Source of the DNA: Methylophilus sp. 14 | Lineage (GTDB): Bacteria > Pseudomonadota > Gammaproteobacteria > Burkholderiales > Methylophilaceae | Direction of reading: 5' to 3' | DNA: 64,000 nucleotides | Assembly (NCBI RefSeq): GCF_015354345.1 | Contig: NZ_JADKYS010000002.1 | Span: forward strand, 372,001 to 436,000 | Shown: in pieces, positions 34,201-43,290 of the stretch | Layout of the letters: each line of letters starts with the position of its first letter | How positions within the stretch are numbered: the stretch's first letter is position 1 | Notes under the pieces: model-generated | What the model was told of the DNA's origin: nothing | Databases searched by the model: none | The model's input: only the letters and a program-made list of their open reading frames with translations | Program-made: the position numbers and the translations under genes

Positions 34201-35793
34201 CTAGTGTTTGGTTTCACTGCTCATCAGGCTATGCACGCGTTGGTGGGCGGTCTGCTGATACACCTGCTCTAGCAGTGAGCTGAACAGCGCAGGTTTGCCA
34301 TGTAAAAAGCCCTGGATAAAGTCGCAGTTGATTACCTTGAGAATGCTCTCCTGACGCGCATTTTCTACGCCCTCTGCAATCAGTTTGATATTCAATTCAT
34401 GCGCCATCTGAATGATGGACCGGCAAAGAATAAAGTCATAATTATCGACCTCCAGATTTTTAATGAATGACTTATCAATTTTGACGTAATCAATCTGGTA
34501 TTTTTTCAGGTAACCAAGCGCGGAGTAGCCGGTGCCGAAGTCATCTATCGAGAGCTTGATGCCTGCCTGCTTCACGTTCTTTAAAGTGTCTTGCGTGACT
34601 CTGGATGGTTCGAGTAACAGGCCCTCTGTGATCTCGAAACAGAAGCGTTCACAAGGGATGTTGGAGTGTTGCAGGCGCTTGATAAAGGCCATCAGGTGCT
34701 GCGGATGCGCAAATTGTACCGGCGAAATATTAAGGCTGATTTGCGTGCCTCGCAGGCGCAGCAGGTCGATGGCTGACAAATCGTGTAGCACCTCATCAAA
34801 AATCCATTTGCCTATCTCAATAATCACGCCGGACTCTTCTGCTAGCGGAATAAATACATCAGGCGGGATGGCGCCGCGTGTGGGATGTAGCCAGCGGATC
34901 AGCGCCTCAGCTTTAATCAGGCATAAATCACTCAGGCGATAAATGGGTTGATAAACCAGGTGCAGTTCACCGTTGGCAACGGCCGAGCGCAAATCATGGG
35001 TCAGCGAAATACGGTCACGTATTTCTCGTTGCATGGTTTGCGTGAAAAACTGATATTGATTTTTGCCTGCACGTTTGGCGGCATAGAGTGCCTGATCGGC
35101 GAACATCATTAATTCTTCGCCGGATTTGCTGTGTTCAGGGAACACGGCGATGCCGATACTGGCAGTGACAAAGTATTGGTTGTCTTCAATGTAAAACGGT
35201 GAGCGTATGGTATCTACAATCTTGGCGCCAATTTCGTGCAATACCTGTATATCCCGCAGTTTGGGAATCACCACCACAAACTCATCTCCGCCCAGTTTGG
35301 CTGTTGTGTTGCCACTGCGTGCGCAAGACTGTATGCGTAACGCGGCATTTTGCAGCAGGCGATCACCCACGGCATGACCGGCAATGTCATTCACATCCTT
35401 AAACCCATCGAGGTCAATCAGTAACAAGCCCAGCTGTTGCTGCGATTGCTGGCACTCGATAATCGCTTCTTCCAGACTTTTTTGCAGCAGATAGCGGTTG
35501 GGGAGTTGCGTCAGATAGTCATAGTTCGCCTGCCGCCAAAGTTGCTGGCGAATATCGGCTTCCCTGCGCTGCGCGCGTTGATAGAAGCGCCAGAATTGAT
35601 ACAGCAGTAATACGCACACGATAGAAAATGCCGTGATGCTGGTGGTCACCATCATATGGTTAAACGAGCTGTTGTGCGTGGATGCCGCATGGACTGGCAC
35701 GGCGACCGCAGTCTGGAGCATCAGCGCCGCAACGGCGGGAATCAGTTTGCCTGCCAGTTTTTTGCGAGCCAGTGGATTGATTGTGGTGTTCAT
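34201..35793 (-). CDS. GGDEF-EAL cyclic-di-GMP protein
   Basis: A 530-residue protein. One N-terminal membrane segment with a short periplasmic part (residues ~1-75), a GGDEF domain with intact KLGGDEFVVV (~180), and an EAL domain with KAEALIRW (~310) and EGVENARQ. Both active-site motifs look intact, so it could make or degrade c-di-GMP or do both. The start at MNTTINPLARKK is chosen over an upstream ATG 84 bases earlier; the ribosome-binding site is weak in both. No recognisable sensor domain besides the membrane part. Confidence 0.9.
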   Translation of the reverse strand: MNTTINPLARKKLAGKLIPAVAALMLQTAVAVPVHAASTHNSSFNHMMVTTSITAFSIVCVLLLYQFWRFYQRAQRREADIRQQLWRQANYDYLTQLPNRYLLQKSLEEAIIECQQSQQQLGLLLIDLDGFKDVNDIAGHAVGDRLLQNAALRIQSCARSGNTTAKLGGDEFVVVIPKLRDIQVLHEIGAKIVDTIRSPFYIEDNQYFVTASIGIAVFPEHSKSGEELMMFADQALYAAKRAGKNQYQFFTQTMQREIRDRISLTHDLRSAVANGELHLVYQPIYRLSDLCLIKAEALIRWLHPTRGAIPPDVFIPLAEESGVIIEIGKWIFDEVLHDLSAIDLLRLRGTQISLNISPVQFAHPQHLMAFIKRLQHSNIPCERFCFEITEGLLLEPSRVTQDTLKNVKQAGIKLSIDDFGTGYSALGYLKKYQIDYVKIDKSFIKNLEVDNYDFILCRSIIQMAHELNIKLIAEGVENARQESILKVINCDFIQGFLHGKPALFSSLLEQVYQQTAHQRVHSLMSSETKH

Positions 35794-35929
35794 ACCGTTC
35801 TGTCCCAGTATTTGGAGCACATCGTTTGTGGCCTGGTATGTGCACGCCAGCGATGACGATATTGGCGGCGACAACAAGGGCTAACTCAATTAACGGCCGA
35901 ATATAAAGAAACTTTAGAGCGGTTTTGAA

Positions 35930-35969
35930 AAAATAATAAAAAATCGCCTGTTGCGGGACAGCAGGCGAT
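35930..35969 (-). terminator. Rho-independent terminator after psiF
   Basis: ATCGCCTG / CAGGCGAT stem at 35943-35969. Read leftward it is followed by a long T-rich run. It lies 25 bp past the psiF-like stop. Confidence 0.78.
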
Positions 35970-35993
35970 GCATGGTGTGAGGGGTTGCTGAGG

Positions 35994-36281
35994 TTACTTG
36001 GCTGACAAGCAGGACTTCATAAAGGCTTTGCGTTCATCACCGGCGAGTGCTTTGGTTTTTGCATCGGCATTACAGGTCTTCATTTTGTTTTGCTGTGCGG
36101 TCAGGCCAGCGCTGGCACCGTCCGCAGACAGGCATTCTTTCATAAAGGCTTTGCGCTCATCGCCTGCCAGCGCTTTGGTTTTCGCATCGGCATTACAGGT
36201 CTTCATTTTTTCCTGCTGCGGGCCCGCATTGACAGAGATACAGACGCAAGACAACAACAAGGCAATCACCAGTTTATTCAT
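35994..36281 (-). CDS. PsiF-repeat exported protein
   Basis: A 95-residue protein with a signal peptide (MNKLVIALLLSCVCISVNA) and two almost identical PsiF repeats (KMKTCNADAKTKALAGDERK ending in FMK-CLS). E. coli psiF is phosphate-starvation inducible, function unknown. The two repeats are also close at DNA level, suggesting recent internal duplication. The start at MNKLV was chosen for the signal peptide. Confidence 0.88.
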   Translation of the reverse strand: MNKLVIALLLSCVCISVNAGPQQEKMKTCNADAKTKALAGDERKAFMKECLSADGASAGLTAQQNKMKTCNADAKTKALAGDERKAFMKSCLSAK

Positions 36282-36383
36282 GAAAGTCTCCAAACAAAAA
36301 AGATAAGTATTTTTCGAGTGCAGGCTGCCACTTGGCAGGCCTGTGCCTGGCATTGTGACATAGAGATACGCCGTTGGGTGAAT

Positions 36384-36412
36384 AAAAAAGCCCGGTGCTG
36401 GACCGGGCTTTA
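36384..36412 (-). terminator. Rho-independent terminator after the propeller protein
   Basis: AAAGCCCGGT and ACCGGGCTTT around GCTGG, with an A-tract on the left that becomes the U-run for leftward transcription. Confidence 0.82.
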
Positions 36413-36433
36413 TTGCCAATGATAGCGCTGTGA

Positions 36434-38377
36434 TTAATGAATCGGTACGATATGTAAAGTGCCCGCTTTCATATCAGGAACCAACAGGGATTTACCGTCT
36501 GCGGACAGGCTGATATCTGCGGCAGACTGGTAGCCCTGGATAATGCGTTGCGGTGTGGCTTTAGGTTCTGTCAGTTGCCAGACGTTACCGCCTGCCCAGT
36601 CGCTGACATACAGCATGCCATTGGCATCCCGTACCAGGCCGTCGGCGCCGCCAAAGCCCTGGTTCAGCAAGGTGACACTGGTTTTCTTGCCACCGATTTG
36701 CACACTGAACAATTTGCCTGTGCCAAAGTCAGCTACCAGCAAACGGTCAGGGCCATCCATCAGCAAACCATTCGGGCGCTTGATGCCTGCTTTGGCTTTG
36801 AGCACTTGCGTGACTTTGCCATCCGCTGCAATTTTGAAAATACCTGCGCCATTGCCTTGCTCGTCGCCGCTGTCAGACACATACACATTGCCCAGGCCGT
36901 CGATTTCAATGTCATTTAAAAACACTGGTTTTTGCGGGAAAGCACTGGCCGCAGCAATCACGGTTTGTGCACCGCTACTGGCATCAATGCGCACGACGCG
37001 GTCCATATCGGCGACATACAACTGGCCATCAAACAGATCCAGGCCTTTTGGGTCATTCAGGCCATCGGCCAAGGAGGTGCGTGTGCCGTCGGCGGCAATA
37101 CGGGTGATTTTGCCATCGCCCAGTTTGCCAAATTCGCCAATTTCAGACATGTAAGTCACGCCTTGCGGAGTCGCAAACACAGATTCCGGCATCACAAAAC
37201 CGCTCAAGGTGTTGGCTTCGCTGGCAGTGGTCGCTGCTGCGCTATGGGTTTTGCCATCATAGCTGACACGGTAAATCACACCATTGTAGTCATCTGAGAC
37301 CAGCAGGGAGCCGTCCGGCAATTGCAGGACATCATTCGGTCGGCCCCAGACTTCGCCTTCGGCGCTCAGCCAGCCATCAATAAACGGTTTGGTTTCCTTG
37401 ACCTGATGTTGCGCGTCAAACGTCACGCGTACCAACTGGTAGCCGACAGGGACTTTGCGGTTCCATGAACCATGTTGGGCAATCACGGCATTGCCCTGAT
37501 ATTCGGCCGGGAACTGTTTGCCAGTATAAAACTTAAAGCCCAGGTTGGCGCTATGCGCCTGAAACTCAGCGACAGGCTTGGTGACTTCTGCAGGCGGCGT
37601 TTTGTTTTTCCAGTTCGGGTCGCGCGCATCGCCACCGGCATAATAAGGAAAGCCAAAATGCAAACCGGCTTTAGGCGCCGCATTGAGTTCGTCATGAGGT
37701 ACATCGGCGCCCAGCAGGTCTACACCGTTGTCAGTGAAAAACAGGGTGTTGGTACCTGGCTGAAAGTCCATGCCGACGGAGTTACGCACGCCTTTGGCAA
37801 AGGTTTCTACCTGACTGCCATCTGTATTCATGCGGATAATGGAGGCTTCAATCCCGACCGGGTCACAAATATTGCACGGTGCACCCAGGGTGACGTAAAG
37901 CTTGTTGTCCGGACCTGCGGCCAGGTAGCGCCAGCCGTGGTGCGCCTTGTCTGGCAATTTGTCGTAAATGACTTCACGCATGGCCTTGAACGGCAGGGTT
38001 AAATCGAAATCGGGGGCGGCATAACGCGTGATGCGATGCTGCTCTGCCACATATAAATGACCATCTACCATGGCCACGCCATTGCCTACGTTCAGGTCAT
38101 CCAGAATGGTGACGACCTGGTCGGCTTTATGGTCTTTGTTTTTATCAACCACGGCATACACTTTGCTGCCGCGCGTGCCAACGTACACATTACCATTGGT
38201 GCCCAACGCCATTTGGCGCGCACCGGGCACTTCTGCGTAGACCTCTACATGAAAGCCTTCAGGTACATGCAGTTTGCTTAAATTGGCGCGTACATCGTTA
38301 ATATCTGCCCAGGCAGCGGTGGCCAGTGTGGCGAACATGGCGCTGACCAGGCCTGTGATCAGTGGATTCTTTTTCAT
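36434..38377 (-). CDS. Double-propeller sorbosone/sugar dehydrogenase-like protein
   Basis: A 647-residue exported protein. Signal peptide to about ATAAWADI. Residues ~35-390 match L-sorbosone dehydrogenase/soluble PQQ-glucose dehydrogenase-like propellers (LPDKAHHGWRYLAAGPDN, FFTDNGVDLLGADVPHDEL, AQHGSWNRKVPVGYQLVRV, DVLQLPDGSLLVSDDYNGVIYR). Residues ~400-647 form a second NHL/SMP-30-like propeller (PKGLDLFDGQLYVADMDRVVRID, RPNGLLMDGPDRLLVADFGTG). PQQ use is plausible in a methylotroph but not shown. Start MKKNPL has GGAGAAAGGG upstream. Confidence 0.8.
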   Translation of the reverse strand: MKKNPLITGLVSAMFATLATAAWADINDVRANLSKLHVPEGFHVEVYAEVPGARQMALGTNGNVYVGTRGSKVYAVVDKNKDHKADQVVTILDDLNVGNGVAMVDGHLYVAEQHRITRYAAPDFDLTLPFKAMREVIYDKLPDKAHHGWRYLAAGPDNKLYVTLGAPCNICDPVGIEASIIRMNTDGSQVETFAKGVRNSVGMDFQPGTNTLFFTDNGVDLLGADVPHDELNAAPKAGLHFGFPYYAGGDARDPNWKNKTPPAEVTKPVAEFQAHSANLGFKFYTGKQFPAEYQGNAVIAQHGSWNRKVPVGYQLVRVTFDAQHQVKETKPFIDGWLSAEGEVWGRPNDVLQLPDGSLLVSDDYNGVIYRVSYDGKTHSAAATTASEANTLSGFVMPESVFATPQGVTYMSEIGEFGKLGDGKITRIAADGTRTSLADGLNDPKGLDLFDGQLYVADMDRVVRIDASSGAQTVIAAASAFPQKPVFLNDIEIDGLGNVYVSDSGDEQGNGAGIFKIAADGKVTQVLKAKAGIKRPNGLLMDGPDRLLVADFGTGKLFSVQIGGKKTSVTLLNQGFGGADGLVRDANGMLYVSDWAGGNVWQLTEPKATPQRIIQGYQSAADISLSADGKSLLVPDMKAGTLHIVPIH

Positions 38378-38529
38378 TGGTATCCCTTTCTCCAAAAGTA
38401 TTGCAATCAATCCAATTGCAATAAGTCCAGTGTAAGCAGTTGCATCCATCGTGAAAAGTTAAAAAATATGAAATGATTGCCTAATTCTATGGTGGTGGTG
38501 ATGCTTATTGCTCATTTGGCGTAATATAA

Positions 38530-39528
38530 ATGCCTAATTATTTTATTCGCACTTATATTATGAATAATAACGAATGCTGGCATGCGCACGACAAAGACCG
38601 CACGATTGCGCTGCTTTCAGCCTTGACGCCGACTGAGGGCTTTACGCTGACTGCGCTGGATGGCGTCAAACTCATGCGCTGGAACCGCGCCATTCCGCGT
38701 AGCCCGGTGTTTTATGAGCCCAGTATTGTCTTTGTTTGCCAGGGTCGCAAAGTGGGCTATCTGGGCGGTGAGGTCTATCAATATAATCCGCAGCAGTTCC
38801 TCATTTTGTCGGTGCCGTTGCCATTTGAAAGTGAAACCATTGCCTCGGCCGAAGAGCCCTTGCTGGCCATTTCCATCCGCATCAACCTGTCCATGGTGTC
38901 TGAGCTGTTATTAAGTGTGGCGCATGATGCGCCCATGAATATCAATGGCAGAAGCGGCATCAGTTCTACGCCTTTGGATAAGCAACTTTCGAATGCCGTG
39001 GTGCGGTTGCTGGAATGTCTGCAATCCAAGGTCGAGGCTTCTGTGCTCGGTCAGTCGATTATTCGCGAGATTCATTACCGCATCCTGCAGTCTTCGCAGG
39101 CGTCAGCGATTTTGGCCGCCCATAGCACGCACAACAATATGGGCAAAATCAGCAAAGCGTTACGCTTGATTCACGCTGAATATGCCAATGAACTCAATGT
39201 CGATACGCTGGCGGCGGTGTCTGCTATGAGCGTGCCGTCTTTTCATGCCGCCTTCAGAGATGTGACGGCCACCTCGCCGATTCAATATTTGAAGAAAACC
39301 CGTTTGCATAAGGCGCGCTTGCTCATGGTACAAGACGGCATTAATGCCACCTTGGCCGCCACCAAAGTGGGCTACGAGAGTGCCTCGCAATTCAGTCGTG
39401 AGTTCAAGCGCATGTTTGGCAAAAGCCCGATGGAAGAGGTGAGTGCCGTGCGTAGTGCGTTGATTACCTCGCCCGGTGAGTTTGCGGCCAGTCAGCGGGT
39501 TGACCAGTATGTGACTGTGCAACAGTAA
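38530..39528 (+). CDS. AraC-family regulator with AraC_N (YqhC-like) domain
   Basis: A 332-residue protein. An N-terminal AraC_N-type cupin-like domain (FYEPSIVFVCQGRKVGYLGGEVYQYNPQQFLILSVPLPFE) and a C-terminal double helix-turn-helix (LAAVSAMSVPSFHAAFRDVTATSPIQYLKKTRLHKAR, AATKVGYESASQFSREFKRMFG). This architecture is that of E. coli YqhC, which senses aldehydes and activates yqhD. Here too it precedes an alcohol dehydrogenase gene, 173 bp downstream, so local activation is likely. ATG 38560 is an alternative start. Confidence 0.88.
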   Translation: MPNYFIRTYIMNNNECWHAHDKDRTIALLSALTPTEGFTLTALDGVKLMRWNRAIPRSPVFYEPSIVFVCQGRKVGYLGGEVYQYNPQQFLILSVPLPFESETIASAEEPLLAISIRINLSMVSELLLSVAHDAPMNINGRSGISSTPLDKQLSNAVVRLLECLQSKVEASVLGQSIIREIHYRILQSSQASAILAAHSTHNNMGKISKALRLIHAEYANELNVDTLAAVSAMSVPSFHAAFRDVTATSPIQYLKKTRLHKARLLMVQDGINATLAATKVGYESASQFSREFKRMFGKSPMEEVSAVRSALITSPGEFAASQRVDQYVTVQQ

Positions 39529-39701
39529 GCGCGTCATGATGGCAAGTCAGCAATAGGTGGCAGGTCTGTATCAAAGAGAATTAGGCAAGCATTTGATAAA
39601 AGCAGGCAAGCACTTTTGAGTGAGCTTGTTTAGACTGTCTGACGATACAGTGGCGCGGTTTTGCCACTGGTTAACACGTAACAACAGATGATGGAGATGC
39701 T

Positions 39702-40745
39702 ATGAAAACTGCCGCCTATGGTGTACAAAATGCGACCTCACCGGTCGCGCCCATGCGTATTGATCGCCGTGAAACGGGCCCGCACGACGTCCTGATCGAC
39801 ATCGAATACTGTGGTATTTGCCACTCGGATATTCACCAGGCCCGCAACGAGTGGGGCGGCGGTTCCCTGTATCCCATGGTGCCCGGCCACGAAATTGTTG
39901 GCCGCGTAAAAAGTGTCGGCAGTCATGTCACCAAGTTCAAGCTGGGGCAACTGGTTGGAGTCGGCTGTATGGTCGACTCCTGCCGCCACTGCGAAGACTG
40001 TCACGCCGGTGAAGAACAATATTGCGATCATTCGGTGTTTACCTACAACGCCAAAGATCCCAAACATGGCGGCCTGACTTTTGGTGGTTATGCCGAGCGC
40101 ATTACTGTCGATGAGAACTTCGTTGTCAGCGTACCGGAAAACCTGGATACCAAAGCCGTGGCGCCATTATTGTGTGCGGGCATTACCTTGTATTCGCCAC
40201 TCAAGCACTGGAATGTGCAGCCTGGCCAGAAAGTTGGCATCATCGGCCTCGGTGGCTTGGGCCATATGGGCGTCAAACTGGCTGCCGCCATGGGCGCGCA
40301 TGTGGTGATGATTACCACATCAGCGGGCAAGGCTGCCGATGCCACCCGCTTGGGTGCGCATGAAGTGCTAATCTCAAAAGACGCCGATAATATGGCCAAG
40401 CATGCCGCCAGTTTTGACCTGATTATTGATACTGTGCCGGTGGCGCATGACCTCAACCCCTACATCGGCCTGCTCAAACGCGATAAAACCATTGTGCTGG
40501 TCGGCCCGCTGGATCCAGTTGAGGTGCATGGCGCTAACCTGATCACCAACCGCCGTCAGGTGGCTGGTTCATTGATCGGCGGCATTGCCGAAACGCAGGA
40601 AATGCTGGATTTCTGTGGCAAACATAATATTGTCAGCGATGTGGAAATGATCGATGCCAACTACATTAATGATGCTTACGAGCGCATGCTCAAGAGTGAT
40701 GTGAAATATCGCTTTGTGATTGATATCAACTCAATGAAAGCGTAA
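39702..40745 (+). CDS. Zinc-dependent NAD(P) alcohol dehydrogenase (CAD/YahK type)
   Basis: A 347-residue medium-chain dehydrogenase. Catalytic zinc ligands are in YCGICHSDIHQARNEWG and GHEIVGRVKSVG, the structural zinc loop is CRHCEDCHAGEEQYC, and the Rossmann motif is GLGGLGHMG. The residue after the second strand (ITTSAGK) is Ser rather than Asp, which favours NADPH. Broad aldehyde reduction is the usual activity of this clade. A good terminator follows. Confidence 0.9.
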   Translation: MKTAAYGVQNATSPVAPMRIDRRETGPHDVLIDIEYCGICHSDIHQARNEWGGGSLYPMVPGHEIVGRVKSVGSHVTKFKLGQLVGVGCMVDSCRHCEDCHAGEEQYCDHSVFTYNAKDPKHGGLTFGGYAERITVDENFVVSVPENLDTKAVAPLLCAGITLYSPLKHWNVQPGQKVGIIGLGGLGHMGVKLAAAMGAHVVMITTSAGKAADATRLGAHEVLISKDADNMAKHAASFDLIIDTVPVAHDLNPYIGLLKRDKTIVLVGPLDPVEVHGANLITNRRQVAGSLIGGIAETQEMLDFCGKHNIVSDVEMIDANYINDAYERMLKSDVKYRFVIDINSMKA

Positions 40746-40757
40746 GCAAGCGCTTAC

Positions 40758-40790
40758 CAAAAGCCCTGTTCGGTTGAGCAGGGCTTTTTT
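40758..40790 (+). terminator. Rho-independent terminator between adh and ABC genes
   Basis: AAAAGCCCTG and CAGGGCTTTTTT around TTCGGTTGAG, ending in a T-run. It can serve both the dehydrogenase gene and the facing ABC exporter gene. Confidence 0.85.
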
Positions 40791-40821
40791 ATTTTGCGTG
40801 CTTATTGGGGGCGATTGTGAC

Positions 40822-42618
40822 TCATTGATCAAGACTATTGGCCTGTAAATTCCAGGCCTCAGCGAACGGCCCCCCATTCGCACGCAACACTTCTGGCGGG
40901 CCATCTTCAATAATCTTCCCATGTTTCAACACGATAATTCTATCGAAGGTGGCCAGGGTAGACAGCCGGTGCGCGATCGCCAACACAGTACGGCCTTGCA
41001 TCAGCGAGGCGAGTGCAGATTGGATTTCCTGTTCCGACTCAGAGTCCAGGGCCGAGGTCGCTTCATCCAGTATCAAAATCGGCGCATCTTTTACAAAGGC
41101 CCTGGCAATCCCCAGGCGTTGCCGTTGGCCGCCAGACAAGCGGACGCCTTTTTCACCAACGATGGTGCGATAGCCTTTGGGCAGGCTGCGAATAAACGCA
41201 TCACAATAGGCATTGCGCGCCGCGGTATACACCTCCTCGTTTGAAGCGTCTGGCCTGCCGTAGCGGATGTTCTCAAACACCGAGCGGTGGAACAGCGCAA
41301 TATCTTGCGGGACCACGGAGATATTTGCCCGCAAGCTGTCTTGCGAGACCTGGTCAATCGGCTGGCCATCAATCAGGATGCGGCCATCCTGAAGATCATC
41401 CAGGCGTTGAATCAGGCCGATCAAGGTTGATTTTCCGGCGCCTGAAGCGCCTACCAGCCCGACTCTCTCTCCCGCTTTGATCTCAAATGACAGCTGATCA
41501 AACACCTTGTGGCCATCCGGATAGGTATAAGACACTTGTTCAAACACGATATGGCCACTTTTCGCGGCCAGCGCCGATGGCGCATCTGGATCTTTGACTG
41601 AGTGGGGCTGGGCAATCACCTTGAGCGTTTCGTTGATGATGCCGAATTGTTGGGCCGTGCCGACCAAGGCCAGCGCCAAGTCTCTTGAACCATGCAATAT
41701 CCTGAAGGTGAGGGTGCTAACGATGACCACATCGCCGGTGCTAATGCTGCTGGCACGCCATAGTAAGATGGACCAGATCAACATGCCTGCGCCAGTGGCG
41801 ACCAGGCACAGGTCATGAATCACACGCGCCAGTTCTACATACATCCAGCTACGGCGGTGCGCTTTGGCCTCGCGGTTCAACTCGCGCGACAAGCGGCTTT
41901 TTTCGCGATAGCGGGCAGAGAAGGCTTTCACCGTCCATACATTACTCACCACATCAATCATTTTGCCGCTGGCATCGGAGGAGAGCCTGGCGTAGTGATC
42001 ATGCACCCTGCGGCCACGAATGCCGAAGAGGATCAGCAAGCCCGCGACAAATATCACAGAGCACATCAAGCCTAGACTCATTTGCCAACGGATAGTGGTC
42101 AACACGATGATGGCGCCAAGAAAGTCGGTGATCGGCGGCAGGATGCGCCAGAACATGGTGGCAAATATCTCACCCGTGGCGGAGGCGGTAGACGTGATGC
42201 GGTTGCCTAGCGCCCCTGAAAAGTGCTGGTTGAAATAACGCATCGAATGGCCGGTCAGATGCTCGAACAGATCTAGCCGGAGATCTACCCCGCTGGCCAC
42301 AATCGCGCGAGAACCTTGCCAGCCGCCTAGCCGCCACAATAGGTTCTCGACCGTGATCAGTGCCAGAAACAGGGCTAAAGGCCACCAGACATTGGCGCTT
42401 GATCGTACGGTATTGTCCATGGCATCTACCAGCAGCTTCATGGCATATTGCACGCCCACCGCTGCGCTGGCGGCGCCGATAATGATGAGAAATACAGAGC
42501 CGAACAACCAGGGGCGGCGCTGGATATATAAACACAGAAAAGAGAAAGCTTTCTGCGGGAGAGGGTGGTTTTTCACGTTCACAAGCGAGGGTGGGGCAGT
42601 ATTAAAGTTGAGGGGCAC
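40822..42618 (-). CDS. ABC exporter, fused membrane and ATPase domains
   Basis: A 598-residue half-transporter. A six-helix ABC membrane domain (residues ~30-330) is followed by an ATPase with Walker A GASGAGKST, signature LSGGQRQRLG, Walker B PILILDEATSALD and switch IAHRLSTL. It would act as a homodimer exporting a lipid, peptide or drug. The first codon is GTG with no clear ribosome-binding site; GTG 13 codons later is possible. It is divergent from a MarR gene, 94-106 bp away, so it may share the operator there. Confidence 0.9.
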   Translation of the reverse strand: MPLNFNTAPPSLVNVKNHPLPQKAFSFLCLYIQRRPWLFGSVFLIIIGAASAAVGVQYAMKLLVDAMDNTVRSSANVWWPLALFLALITVENLLWRLGGWQGSRAIVASGVDLRLDLFEHLTGHSMRYFNQHFSGALGNRITSTASATGEIFATMFWRILPPITDFLGAIIVLTTIRWQMSLGLMCSVIFVAGLLILFGIRGRRVHDHYARLSSDASGKMIDVVSNVWTVKAFSARYREKSRLSRELNREAKAHRRSWMYVELARVIHDLCLVATGAGMLIWSILLWRASSISTGDVVIVSTLTFRILHGSRDLALALVGTAQQFGIINETLKVIAQPHSVKDPDAPSALAAKSGHIVFEQVSYTYPDGHKVFDQLSFEIKAGERVGLVGASGAGKSTLIGLIQRLDDLQDGRILIDGQPIDQVSQDSLRANISVVPQDIALFHRSVFENIRYGRPDASNEEVYTAARNAYCDAFIRSLPKGYRTIVGEKGVRLSGGQRQRLGIARAFVKDAPILILDEATSALDSESEQEIQSALASLMQGRTVLAIAHRLSTLATFDRIIVLKHGKIIEDGPPEVLRANGGPFAEAWNLQANSLDQ

Positions 42619-42698
42619 AGGTGAATTAAACCAGAAAAATCACAGCCATGACGTGAACGTTCTTTTGCTGACGATGATTTTTTACTTGCATTTGGTTT

Positions 42699-42726
42699 GA
42701 TTCCATACTATATTGATCCGTACTAT
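42699..42726. promoter_or_regulatory. Direct-repeat operator/promoter at the MarR gene
   Basis: GATTCCATACTAT at 42699 and GATCCGTACTAT at 42715 are direct repeats 16 bp apart. A related pair with the same spacing lies before the efflux operon. The arrangement can also be read as a promoter (TTGATT, 18 bp, TACTAT). The second repeat runs into the ATG used for the MarR gene, so the real start may be further in. Confidence 0.55.
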
Positions 42727-43228
42727 GTTGCTACTTAAAGAATTACCCACCTCTAAAAGCCTGGAAAAGTTTGTGACGCGCTATCCCGGCACAGACATTT
42801 CCGCCATCTCTGACTTTGTGAGCATTTTGCGCGCGGCCTCGGATATTTCGTCGGCGTTGGATGCCTTGTTGGCTCAGCATGGCTTATTGCAAGGCCGCTG
42901 GTGGGTGCTGGTGTTGCTGATGCGCCAGGAAGACCTGACTTCGTCGCCTTCGGATCTGGCCGAAAAGGCGGGCGTCACCAAGGCAACCATGACGGGCTTT
43001 ATTGATGGGTTGGAGCGGGAAGGGTTGGTGTCACGCTTTATGGATACCAATGACAGACGCAAATTCCTGATCCGTTTATCGATGGCCGGGCAGCAAAAGC
43101 TGGATGCAGTGATGCCGGTTTATATTCAATGTGTCACACAGTTTATGGATGTGTTGGCCAAGCCGCAAAGAAATACCCTGATTGCAGATTTGACGACCTT
43201 GGCCAGTCGGGTGGATTTAATTAAGTAA
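42725..43228 (+). CDS. MarR-family regulator
   Basis: A winged-helix regulator of 167 residues from this ATG. The DNA-binding part is LTSSPSDLAEKAGVTKATMTGFIDGLEREGLVSRFMDTNDRRKFLIRL-like, with the dimerisation helices on each side. The ATG lies inside an operator-like repeat without a ribosome-binding site. A GTG at 42773, with GGAAAAG upstream, is a credible alternative that keeps all conserved parts. It likely represses itself and the adjoining efflux operon. Confidence 0.9.
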   Translation: MLLLKELPTSKSLEKFVTRYPGTDISAISDFVSILRAASDISSALDALLAQHGLLQGRWWVLVLLMRQEDLTSSPSDLAEKAGVTKATMTGFIDGLEREGLVSRFMDTNDRRKFLIRLSMAGQQKLDAVMPVYIQCVTQFMDVLAKPQRNTLIADLTTLASRVDLIK

Positions 43229-43262
43229 CACGATGCTTTAAAATTTTTTATTCATTTAGTTT

Positions 43263-43290
43263 GATCCCATACTATCAATAACCATACTTT
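43263..43290. promoter_or_regulatory. Direct-repeat operator/promoter at the efflux operon
   Basis: GATCCCATACTAT at 43263 repeats the MarR-gene motif almost exactly. A weaker second unit (TAACCATACTTT at 43279) keeps the same 16-bp spacing and abuts the annotated ATG at 43291. As a promoter it reads TTGATC, 18 bp, TACTTT. Confidence 0.55.

Noticed and set aside
35998-36190. Tandem repeat resembling a small repeat array
   Set aside because: The two near-identical units are the coding repeats of the PsiF-like protein, not a CRISPR or regulatory array.
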